Assembly: GCA_964481145.1 (NCBI GenBank)
Contig: CAYZTA010000011.1
Span: 48,814-112,813 of the forward strand
DNA from: Sandaracinus sp964481145
GTDB taxonomy: Bacteria; Myxococcota_A; Polyangia; Polyangiales; Sandaracinaceae
Direction: 5' to 3'
Length of the DNA stretch: 64,000 nucleotides
The notes under the pieces are model-generated. The model saw only the letters and a list, made by a program, of their open reading frames with translations, made no database searches and had not been told where the DNA came from. Shown here piece after piece: positions 24,411 through 32,541 of the stretch. Every line of letters starts with the position of its first letter. Within the stretch, counting starts at the first letter, position 1. Made by a program: the position numbers and the translations under genes.

Positions 24411-27400
24411 TCTGCGCTCGAATGATTCGACACGCCTTGTTGTCGGCGCTCGTCGTCGCGGCAAGTGCGTGGGGCGCGCCCGCGGCCGCGCAAGTCATCG
24501 CGCATCGCGAAGTTCCTCGCGGCGAAGTCACAGGACTCGAGGCCGCGATCGATGGGCACCTCGAAGTCATCCCAGGCGGACGATTGCGTTGGTTCACGAC
24601 GCTCTACGAAGTGATTCGAGGCCGCGATCTACGCCCAGCGCCCCGCTGTGAGCTTCGCTTGCTCGCGTCTTTCTCGCGCGGTGAACCGGTCGCGACAGCC
24701 ACCACCGATGCCTTGGGCCGCGCGGCGTTCGAGATCGTGATCCCCGCCAACCTCGAGCAAGCACCGCATTTGATTCTGGAAGCAAGAAGCCCTCGCGGTG
24801 TACGTCGGACCTTCGAAGTCGACGTCGCGCTGAGCTCTCGGTACGAGCTATTCGCCACCACGAATCGTTTAACTGCGCGACCCGGGGGCGACGTGCTCGT
24901 GATGAGTCGGGTGCTCGATCGCACGACGGGTGAAGCAGCCGAAGGTCGCGAGGTCGTCATCACCTCACGAGGCGACACAGGGCTCGAGAGGGCCGAGACG
25001 ATCCGCACCGATCGCGCGGGTGTCGTCGTCACTCGCATTCGATGCGCCCAGCATGGCGCGATGACAGTCACGCTGCGCAGCGAGGGCGCGGAGAGTACGC
25101 AGCTTCGAATCGCAATCGATGAACCGACGCGTCCTCGACTCGTCGTCTCGGCGCGACCGACAGAGCTCGTCTTTGCACCGGGGAGCGTCGTCACCCTCGA
25201 TGTCGAGGTGAGGACGCCAGAGGGCGCACCGATCGCTGGCGCGGAGATCGATGGCCTTCCTCGACCTCCACTTCGGCAAGGCGCTCAAGGCGCCGAGCGC
25301 CTCCCTCCGATTCTTACGGATCGCTTCGGAATGGCTCATTTTCATTGGCAATTGCCCGCTCATTCGGGCGATCGCGCATGGGCCAACGAGTCGGGCGTCT
25401 TGCGAGCGACTGCGACCGGAATCGGGACGGCACAAACCAGCGTACAGGTTCGCGTTTCGCGACGCAGATCGTTTGGGGCGCTCACCATCGAAGGCGGCGC
25501 GCTCGTGCCGGATCTCCCCGCGCGCATCTATGCGCGCATCGTGTCGGCCGATGGCATGCCACTTTCGAATCGCGACCTCGAGCTCGACGCTGCATTCGCG
25601 GGCACGCCGATCCAAGGCCGCACGAACGAAGATGGGATCGCCGTCTTCGATGTGCCGCGTGTCCTCACGAGCCATGGTGGCGATTGCGCTGGTCCGACTC
25701 GAGCTCGTGCAGTGTTGCGCATCGGTGGGGATGAGATCGCTCAATGCATGAACGTCGATCCGGATGCGCTCCTCCAAGTGCGCGCTCCCGCACACGTCGA
25801 GCCCGGTGGGGTGCTTCGGATCGATCTCGTCCACCGGCCTGCGATGCCGCGAGTTCCCGTCGTCGTCACCCTGCTCGCGAGTCCTGGCGGCCGCTTGGTG
25901 CCTTTGGCCGAACGACTCGTCGCGCCAGGCGAAGGACACACGACGTTGACTGTCCCGAGCGACACACGAGGAGAAATCGTTCTTCGCGCTCGTCCTCTCA
26001 TGCCCCATGGTCAGACGGTCCGCGGCGCAATGACACGCGTGCTCGCGACCAGAGCCTCGCAAAGCATATCGCTAGAGGCCGACGCAGAAAGCGCGCGCAT
26101 GACGAGGGTCGAGCCACGTTCGAGTGGCGTCATCGTCGCAGACGAACGCATCGCGATGCTCGAGCTCGAGCAGACGCTACGCAGCTCCCTGTGCGGAGAG
26201 GCATGTCCAGCGCAACGCATCGAGAGCGACATCGCTCTTGCTGCCTTCCTTGCGTCGCGGGTCGAGCTCGATGGAGCGGCCAGCGCGGTATGGCAACGCG
26301 GCGAACTCACGGCCCAACCGATGCCGATGGATCCGGTGGCGCTTGGCCTTTTGCGTGATCCATGGCGAACACGGGCGCGCTTCGTGCGCGGGCGCATCGG
26401 GAACATCATGCGCGCCATCGAAACGTACGTCGACGCGCAACTGCCCGACTCGCGTGAGGAGGTCGCCATGCGTCAGGGTCGAAGTTGGGCCTTCAACCCC
26501 GAGATGCTCGAAGCTGCCATCGCCAGCTCCAATATCGGCGAGGAGGGCATCACCACGCTCGATGGCGAGTCGCTCGATTTCGCCCGCCTCGCCGCGCTCG
26601 ATCCGGCGTTCACGTACGATGCGGTCGCTCGTCGCATCACCCGGCGAAAGCTGTGGCGCGTGATGCGAGCGCTCGCCGAGCTCGTTCGCGAACGACGTCT
26701 CGATTTGCCGTGGGCTCGCCGCGGAGACCCTGGAACTTGGATCGCGAGCATGACCGAGCTCGGTGTCTCGACTGAAGACGGTGAGCTCATCGATCGCGCA
26801 GCGCTCTTCGATGGTTGGGGCCAAGCCTTCGTCTTTCGTAGGACACGTGGACGTTCGCAGTTCGACTTTCTTCCCGTCTTGGCGGGTTGGGAGCTCGTGA
26901 GCATTGGACCCGATGGACGCGAGGGGACAGCGGACGATCTGCACGATCCTTTCGCACGCGTTCTGCCGACCGGAAGCTTGTATGCAGAAGCCGTCGGTGA
27001 GGACGAGTTCGTCGCGCGCGTGACGAGCGTGGCCCTCAGTCGCTCGGTGCTCGAGTCTCTCGCCGAGTCGCTTGGAGCAGACGAAGCACAGACCTGGGAG
27101 GAGATCGCCAACGAGAGCCCCCTCGATCGAGCTTCGAGCGAACTTCCGAGTCCACTGTTCAGCGCCCCCACCCCACGCGCGTGGAGTCGACCTCCGCTCG
27201 AAGCGTTGGGTGGCGTGCCGAACGAAGATGGGTCGCTCGAGTGGACGATCTCAGGCCCATTGCGCGAGCATCGCGCGCTCGCCGTCGTCTTCGCACCCGA
27301 TGGCCGTGTCGCGCTCGCGAGCGCTCCGTTCGAAGCGGGCGCTCCGCTGATCGTTCGGAGCGAAATGCCGTCTTTTTTGAGGCTCGGAGAGCGCGTTCGC

Positions 27401-29017
27401 ATTCCCGTCGATGTCACGAAGCTTCGCGAAAACTTGGACGCTGTGCTCGACGTGCATCGAGATGGAGTCTCGGTGCGCACGAACTTGAGCTCGAATCGTC
27501 CTCTCGAAGCGGGAACGACGGGGCGCATCTGGCTCGAGCTCGAAGCGGAACGGGTGGGCCCGACACGGGTCTCGATCAAGCATGGAGACTCCGTCCTCCT
27601 CGAGCATGAAGTGCGCGTCCTGCCCGCGGGTGGGCTTCGGGCTCTGCGAACAGGAGTGCGCGTCGAACGTGATGTCGATCTCGCGCATGAGCTCGATCGC
27701 GACGACTTCACGATACGGCAATCTCTCACTCTCGCGGGTCCGCGCGAGCTTGCGCGTGCATTACTACAGGACAACGCCACCATCCCGGTGCGAGCTTTCA
27801 TGCTCGCCCTTTCGGGCGCACCCGACGCCGAGCTCCGCGCGCTGATTGAATCTCACGCAAACCATCCGATCGAGAACGCCATCGATGCAGCATGCATGCG
27901 CGTCGCGCTCGCCGCTTCCGAGAGCATCTCGCACCTGCTCCATGCGATCCCTCCACCTGCCATGCCGTCTGATCCTCGCGAGCAAAGCGCGATGCTGCTC
28001 GTCCTCGCGCATCTTGCGCCCAGCGTTGGAACACACGGCGCTCACGATTCGATCACAGAGCTCGTCATCTCACTCCGTGAGTTTGGATGGCGCGTGCTGG
28101 CGAACGAGCGGCACAGGCCCGCACTCATGGCGCGATGGGCTGCGGCGCTTCTCTTGATCGATCACGAAGACAGTCGAGGGCGCGCACTCTACGAGGCCGC
28201 GCAGGCTGCACTCACGCGGGATGAGCACGGCGCTCGAATCTTTTCAGACGAGATGGGCCAACCAGGCGACGGCTTCGTCAGTATGCTGGCGCTCGCCATC
28301 GCAGCGCGGCAAGTGGGCGATGACGCGTTGGCGGATGAGCTCGCAGGGACGATCGCGAGCTCACTCTATCTCGTTCCGCGCCTTGGCAACGAGGATACGC
28401 TGTGGCTAGCAGCAGCCTCCTCTCTCGGCGCACTTGGCGGCGAAAGCCCTTCGCAAGTGCGCGTCGTGATGGGCGGCCAACATCAAGAAATCACGCTCGA
28501 ACGGGGCACCGCCTCGCTCCCTATGGCCGCCGGCGCGCAGATTCATCTCGAGAGCGATGCACCGATCTACGCGCTGCTCGAAACGCGTGTGGTCCGCCCT
28601 CATCGAAGTCGAGGCGCTCCTCTGACGGCACATCTCGAAGGAGACATCGGACATGCGCTCGAGCGCTCCGCGCTCGAGCTCATCGTCGAACAGCGTGAGA
28701 CAGCGACCTCACATCCCGTCGTCGAAGTTCACCTCCCTTCGATCGCGCGCTTCGACGAAACATCACGCGCCGCGCTCCTGCGTGCCTCCTCGGTACGGCG
28801 CGTGATTGGCCCTGATGGCGCGGGAATGATTCGCATCGAGCTCGCTCCACTCGAAAGCGGTCAATCCCATCGCCTCCCTCTTGTGCTCCATTGGCTCGGC
28901 GAAGGCCAACTGACAGGCCTCGCGCTCATCACCTACGACAGAGCGACTCCACATCGCATCGGAATCGCCGAAGGCCAAACGCTCGACATCATCTCGGCGC
29001 GAGAAAGCACGCCATGA
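24407..29017 (+). CDS. Alpha-2-macroglobulin-like giant secreted protein B (paralogue of A)
   Basis: 1536 residues, a tandem paralogue of the preceding protein with the same domain order. The signal peptide ends GAPAAAQ, followed by MG-like beta-sandwiches (for example RLVVSARPTELVFAPGSVV). A GspG-like segment lies at about 800-840 (FDGWGQAFVFRR, SIGPDGREGTADD). It is followed by a macroglobulin central domain (RSEMPSFLRLGERVRIPVDV) and a helical C-terminal part ending in a beta domain. It lacks the Gly-rich linker of A. There is no CGEQ thioester, and a CGEAC at about 595 is in the wrong place to be one. Its start overlaps the stop of A, and its stop overlaps the next lipoprotein gene, so the three form one translationally coupled unit. 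Confidence 0.73.
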   Translation: MICARMIRHALLSALVVAASAWGAPAAAQVIAHREVPRGEVTGLEAAIDGHLEVIPGGRLRWFTTLYEVIRGRDLRPAPRCELRLLASFSRGEPVATATTDALGRAAFEIVIPANLEQAPHLILEARSPRGVRRTFEVDVALSSRYELFATTNRLTARPGGDVLVMSRVLDRTTGEAAEGREVVITSRGDTGLERAETIRTDRAGVVVTRIRCAQHGAMTVTLRSEGAESTQLRIAIDEPTRPRLVVSARPTELVFAPGSVVTLDVEVRTPEGAPIAGAEIDGLPRPPLRQGAQGAERLPPILTDRFGMAHFHWQLPAHSGDRAWANESGVLRATATGIGTAQTSVQVRVSRRRSFGALTIEGGALVPDLPARIYARIVSADGMPLSNRDLELDAAFAGTPIQGRTNEDGIAVFDVPRVLTSHGGDCAGPTRARAVLRIGGDEIAQCMNVDPDALLQVRAPAHVEPGGVLRIDLVHRPAMPRVPVVVTLLASPGGRLVPLAERLVAPGEGHTTLTVPSDTRGEIVLRARPLMPHGQTVRGAMTRVLATRASQSISLEADAESARMTRVEPRSSGVIVADERIAMLELEQTLRSSLCGEACPAQRIESDIALAAFLASRVELDGAASAVWQRGELTAQPMPMDPVALGLLRDPWRTRARFVRGRIGNIMRAIETYVDAQLPDSREEVAMRQGRSWAFNPEMLEAAIASSNIGEEGITTLDGESLDFARLAALDPAFTYDAVARRITRRKLWRVMRALAELVRERRLDLPWARRGDPGTWIASMTELGVSTEDGELIDRAALFDGWGQAFVFRRTRGRSQFDFLPVLAGWELVSIGPDGREGTADDLHDPFARVLPTGSLYAEAVGEDEFVARVTSVALSRSVLESLAESLGADEAQTWEEIANESPLDRASSELPSPLFSAPTPRAWSRPPLEALGGVPNEDGSLEWTISGPLREHRALAVVFAPDGRVALASAPFEAGAPLIVRSEMPSFLRLGERVRIPVDVTKLRENLDAVLDVHRDGVSVRTNLSSNRPLEAGTTGRIWLELEAERVGPTRVSIKHGDSVLLEHEVRVLPAGGLRALRTGVRVERDVDLAHELDRDDFTIRQSLTLAGPRELARALLQDNATIPVRAFMLALSGAPDAELRALIESHANHPIENAIDAACMRVALAASESISHLLHAIPPPAMPSDPREQSAMLLVLAHLAPSVGTHGAHDSITELVISLREFGWRVLANERHRPALMARWAAALLLIDHEDSRGRALYEAAQAALTRDEHGARIFSDEMGQPGDGFVSMLALAIAARQVGDDALADELAGTIASSLYLVPRLGNEDTLWLAAASSLGALGGESPSQVRVVMGGQHQEITLERGTASLPMAAGAQIHLESDAPIYALLETRVVRPHRSRGAPLTAHLEGDIGHALERSALELIVEQRETATSHPVVEVHLPSIARFDETSRAALLRASSVRRVIGPDGAGMIRIELAPLESGQSHRLPLVLHWLGEGQLTGLALITYDRATPHRIGIAEGQTLDIISARESTP

Positions 29018-29154
29018 CGCGCACCTTATTCATCGTGCTCATCCTCATCACGGCAGCAGCCTGCGGCCCCCGCCCCCGCGCTCCCACCGAAACCACCGAA
29101 CCCTGGACCACCGGCGACGACCAGGGGACAGGATCCACCAATTCAACTCATTGA
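29014..29154 (+). pseudogene. Small lipoprotein gene, probably truncated by an inverted-repeat element
   Basis: The ATG overlaps the stop of macroglobulin-like protein B (ATGA). The 46 codons encode a lipoprotein signal (MTRTLFIVLILITAAACG, Cys17) and a Pro/Thr-rich linker. They then run into the inverted-repeat element that begins at 29124 and stop at 29152-29154 inside it. Past the element, at 29229-29302, a different frame reads LFWIALGAILVWQWAERSE and ends shortly after; this membrane-span-like segment could be the original C-terminus. The native protein would then be a small lipoprotein or membrane anchor acting with the macroglobulin pair. Truncation is inferred. Confidence 0.5.
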
Positions 29155-29213
29155 TATTACTAACGAATTCAACTCTCCGTGGTTTCAAGAAGTGAACCCA
29201 TGGGATCCTGTCC
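29124..29213. mobile_element. 90-bp inverted-repeat element, same ends as 7456-7843
   Basis: The left end GGGGACAGGATCC (29124-29136) is identical to the left end of the 388-bp segment near 7.5 kb. The right end GGATCCTGTCC (29203-29213) is its 11-base complement. The interior is AT-rich and contains the direct repeat AATTCAACTC twice. It has no coding capacity. Confidence 0.55.
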
Positions 29214-29735
29214 TCGGCAACAAAGCATCTCTTTTGGATCGCGCTCGGCGCGATCCTGGTGTGGCAATGGGCAGAACGAAGTGAGCGGCCGCTCAGCGCT
29301 TCAGCGTGAGGTCGAGCTCAAGCAGATCGCCCTCGACGTCGGTCTTCGAAGTGACGCTCATCATCAGCTTGGTGCGGCCTGCGCGAAGAATGGTAGCGCG
29401 GGTGCCGAGCACAACTTGCGTCTTGGCGAACGCGGCCAAGAACTCGGGTGTGACGTGGCCCGAGCCTGGCTGCTCCACGGTGCGCATAGTCGTTTGTAGC
29501 AAGGATATGGGAGGCCTCAGATCCGAGAACAATCGGGCCTGAAGGAGATGATGGCAGGCTTCGGTCGCGAAGGTAGCAGCATTTGCCGCCCGGTTCGGTT
29601 CGAGGGCCCGACCCAAACGCGCGTTCGTAGAATTCGCCATAGAAACGGGCAAGATGCGGACACGCTGTTCGCCATTCTGATGTCCAAACGAGCGGGCGGA
29701 TTGCATCAAAGCTGTGTCCGCGCGAAGCTGTTCTC
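29214..29735. other. Region of probable gene remnants
   Basis: Plus strand 29229-29302 holds a membrane-span-like open stretch (see previous entries). On the minus strand, 29293-29709 is open for 138 codons and ends with ATILRAGRTKLMMSVTSK and DLLELDLTLKR, which faintly resembles the last strands of a hot-dog thioesterase. Its upstream half has no recognisable motif. I regard this as a possible decayed gene rather than a functional one. Confidence 0.3.
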
Positions 29736-30221
29736 ATGGACGCCGATCCGTTCGACGAAGCGACATTCTTCACTGCGATCGCGACGAGTGGTGCGCGGGC
29801 GCTTTTGATTGGGCGCCGCGCACTCATCGCGCTCGGAATCCCGGTTCTGACTTCCGATTATGATCTATGGATTCACGCAGATGACGCAGAATCACTGAAT
29901 CGTGCACTTCTCCCGCTGGATCTTTTTCCGAACCGGTCACCCGAAGAAGCACGACGAGTAGGCCGCTATGTGCTCGAGAACGGCGAGCGCGTTGACGTCC
30001 TCGTCGCGCGGCAGGTCTCCACGGTCGATGGAGAACACGTGCGATTCGAGGATGTATTTGAGCGCGCTCAACGTCTGCCGATCACAGGTGGGTCATCGAT
30101 TGCTGTGCCCTCCATTGACGACCTGATCCGCACCAAGCGTTTTGGCGCACGTGCTCGTGATGCAGATGACATCGAGCTGCTCGTCGCGCTTAAGTCCGCT
30201 CTCTCCGAGGAGGACACATGA
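29736..30221 (+). CDS. Nucleotidyltransferase-superfamily protein
   Basis: 161 residues with the pattern of small nucleotidyltransferases (MNT/AbiEii-like group). A helix-strand ALLIGRRALIALG stands where the usual GG/GS motif lies, then TSDYDLWIHADDAE supplies the two metal-binding Asp. GERVDVLVARQVS carries the third acidic residue and ends in a hydrophobic strand. PSIDDLIRTKR and RDADDIELLVAL close the domain. The Gly-Ser loop is modified to GRRA, so activity is not certain. The ATG of the next small gene overlaps its stop, which suggests a two-gene module such as a toxin-antitoxin pair. That is inference. Confidence 0.65.
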   Translation: MDADPFDEATFFTAIATSGARALLIGRRALIALGIPVLTSDYDLWIHADDAESLNRALLPLDLFPNRSPEEARRVGRYVLENGERVDVLVARQVSTVDGEHVRFEDVFERAQRLPITGGSSIAVPSIDDLIRTKRFGARARDADDIELLVALKSALSEEDT

Positions 30222-30460
30222 AGGACTTCGCGCCGCCCCCGCCGCATCTCGTGTCCATGGTTCGACAGATGGCAAATCGGCCTCTGTCTGCGGACGAGTT
30301 CGCGGCACGGCTCGCGCGTGAACCGACGAGCGAAGAGCTGCGCGACCGCGTCGAGCTCATTCGCTGGTATTTGCGTCGGTACCCGACGCCGGAATCCCGC
30401 TTGCGTCACGCACGTCATGCGTATCGCCTTTGGGCTCGCGGGATGCCACAATCGAGCTGA
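30218..30460 (+). CDS. Small partner protein of the nucleotidyltransferase
   Basis: 80 residues, helical and basic, beginning MKDFAPPPPHLVSMVRQMAN and containing AARLAREPTSEELRDRVELIRWYLRRYP. It starts inside the stop of the nucleotidyltransferase gene (4-bp overlap). It is not recognised as a known family. Its size, helix content and coupling fit an antitoxin or accessory subunit. No signal peptide. Confidence 0.55.
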   Translation: MKDFAPPPPHLVSMVRQMANRPLSADEFAARLAREPTSEELRDRVELIRWYLRRYPTPESRLRHARHAYRLWARGMPQSS

Positions 30461-30504
30461 AGCACGCGGGCCAATCGACATGCGGATTGGCACCATCCCG
30501 CTGC

Positions 30505-31306
30505 TCAATAGCGGCAGCGATTGAGCCCGACGGGGGCGCCGCCGGAGAGCAACCATTGGCGGGCGCAGTTGGGCTCGACGCTGCTGCAGAAGAGAAGCGA
30601 TGTCGTGGGGTGGCCCGCGGAGAGCAACGCGTCGGCGCACGCCACGTCCGTATCGGGCCGACACTGATTCATGTGAATCGACGAGTGCCCGTACGCGACG
30701 ACCAATGATTCACACGTCGCATACCCCGGCGGCACGACGACAGGGGCGCCTCCCACGACGACGCCTCCGCCCACCACTGCCCCGCCCACCACCGTGCCGC
30801 CGACCGCTGCGCCACCCACCACGACGCCGCCACTCACGACCGCGCCGCCACCACCATCGACCACCACGACTCCGGGCCGCGACGCTGCGACCGCGCGCGC
30901 ATGCTCGCGCTCGGTCCGCGCTAGCTCTTCTTAGCTCTTCTTGAACCGTGCGCTCGAGCTGCGTGGCGTAACGTTCGTAGTGCCGAGCGTGAAGTCCATC
31001 GGCCTGCATCGGAACGATGTGAAACGACGTCGCATCATACGCGATCGTGATCTGTAAATAGTGTCGACCACGCGTATAACTCGCGACGATCTCCTGCCCG
31101 GATTCAACTTCCACACGGTAGTTCCGATCCGAAAGCGCACGAACAATGGCAGCACGCACGAAAGGTGGACCGCCCCCCTGGGCAACCAGCCCCGTCACTG
31201 GCCGCAAATCTTCAGCCAAAGCAACCGCCGACCGGCGACGGCCGCAGGCAGAGCACACCAGCATCACGGCAACGATCGCGATGAGACGAATTCGCGTAAA
31301 AGGCAT
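30505..31306 (-). pseudogene. Lipoprotein gene frameshifted by an exact 10-bp duplication
   Basis: The upstream part encodes a lipoprotein (signal ending LVCSACG) and a domain up to TVQEELRR. The frame then changes at the duplicated TAGCTCTTCT. Removing one copy joins it exactly to the downstream frame, which reads QEELARTEREHARAVAASRPG, then a Gly/Val-rich repeat (AVVSGGVVVGGAAVGG and so on) and a Cys-rich C-terminal domain (ATCESLVVAYG, MNQCRP, VACADALL, FCSSVEPNCARQW). The uninterrupted protein would be about 260 residues. As given, the first frame runs on into an Arg-rich tail and stops at 30710. It could be a real recent mutation, a phase-variation site or an assembly error. Confidence 0.7.
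30922..30941. repeat. 10-bp tandem duplication inside a coding sequence
   Basis: TAGCTCTTCT occurs twice in direct succession. Because 10 is not a multiple of three it shifts the reading frame of the lipoprotein gene on the minus strand. Confidence 0.85.
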
Positions 31307-31416
31307 AGTCGCGCGCAAAGCAACGTAGATGCCAAACGAATCCCGTGCAAATCGACGGGACCAGCATCCCGTGCAGCAAACACGAGTTCACGTCGAACGT
31401 GATCGTTCGTTCACGA

Positions 31417-32535
31417 TCAGAAGCTGAATCGACGGATGGAGACGTTCATCAACAAGCCCACGCCCATCATGCTCGTCAGCACGCTCGACCCCCCGTAACT
31501 AAAGAGCGGGAGCGTCACGCCCACGACCGGCAAGATCCCGCAGACCATCCCGAGATTGATCACGGTGTGCCAAAAAAAGAACGCGCTCACGCCCACCGCG
31601 ATGACTGCACCGAATCGGTCCTTGGCCGTGCTCGCGATCTTGAGCCCCCAGAGAATCAAGAAGATATAGAGCCCGAGTAAAAACAGCACGCCCAGGAATC
31701 CGTGCTCTTCGGCCCACACCGGAAATGGGAAATCGGTGTGCTGGTCAGGCAAAAACCGATGCTGATTTTGCGTGCCCTGCATGAACCCTTTCCCCAAGAG
31801 TCCGCCACTTCCAATGGCCACCATCGATTGATACGTGTGCCATCCATCCCCCAAAATATCGGGATTCTCACCAAAGAGCATGTCCCAGAACGAGAGGAAT
31901 CGCCCCTTTTGATAGTCCTTGAGCCCAAACACCCAAATCAGCGGTGCACTCGCGACGAACGTTCCGACGAGCGTGAAAAGCGAACGCAACTTCAAGTTCG
32001 TAAGCATCATGATGCTCACGAAAATGAACGCACACATGAGCGCAGTTCCAAGATCGGGCTGTCGCAAAATAAGAAACATCGGCACACCCAAAATCAATCC
32101 TGGAACGACCAAATCTTTGAGTGTGCGCCCCTCGGTTTTAGGATCGTTGTGAAGATATTTCGCGAGCGCGACAATCAAAAAGACTTTCATCAACTCGCTT
32201 GGTTGGAGCGAAAACGCGCCAATGCGAATCCAACGCTGAGAGCCTCGTATCTCAGGAGCCAACAAGAACACGAGCACGAGCAGCACAAGCCCCAAACCGT
32301 ATGCGAACCAACCAAACCGTTCGAAGTGCCGGTAATCGATCGCCACGATGAGAACGGCTGCGCCCGCTCCCAACGTAAGCCAATAAATCTGCTGGATATA
32401 GAGCTCTGAAAGCGACGCGCGCGCCGCACTGGTGGCGCTATACAAGTTGGTCACGCCGATCATCGCGATGGCAGCGACCGTCACGAACAGCGGCCAATCG
32501 AACTGGTCACGAAATCCTTTTCCCAGCGTCGCCAT
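31417..32535 (-). CDS. rodA: Rod-shape-determining peptidoglycan glycosyltransferase RodA
   Basis: SEDS-family polymerase of lateral-wall peptidoglycan, working with PBP2. 372 residues with about ten membrane helices. SEDS landmarks are visible: GSQRWIRIGAFSLQPSELMK, ILRQPDLGTAL, the periplasmic loop with TDFPFPVWAEEHGFLG, and the end VTLPLFSYGGSSVLTSMMGVGLLMNV. It is the last gene of the leftward mreB-mreC-mreD-mrdA-rodA operon and starts 6 bp after mrdA. Confidence 0.95.
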   Translation of the reverse strand: MATLGKGFRDQFDWPLFVTVAAIAMIGVTNLYSATSAARASLSELYIQQIYWLTLGAGAAVLIVAIDYRHFERFGWFAYGLGLVLLVLVFLLAPEIRGSQRWIRIGAFSLQPSELMKVFLIVALAKYLHNDPKTEGRTLKDLVVPGLILGVPMFLILRQPDLGTALMCAFIFVSIMMLTNLKLRSLFTLVGTFVASAPLIWVFGLKDYQKGRFLSFWDMLFGENPDILGDGWHTYQSMVAIGSGGLLGKGFMQGTQNQHRFLPDQHTDFPFPVWAEEHGFLGVLFLLGLYIFLILWGLKIASTAKDRFGAVIAVGVSAFFFWHTVINLGMVCGILPVVGVTLPLFSYGGSSVLTSMMGVGLLMNVSIRRFSF

Positions 32536-32541
32536 CGTTCA

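Noticed and set aside
26191..26220. Thioester motif of macroglobulin in protein B
   Set aside because: The residues are CGEAC, not CGEQ, and lie before the A2M domain instead of after it.
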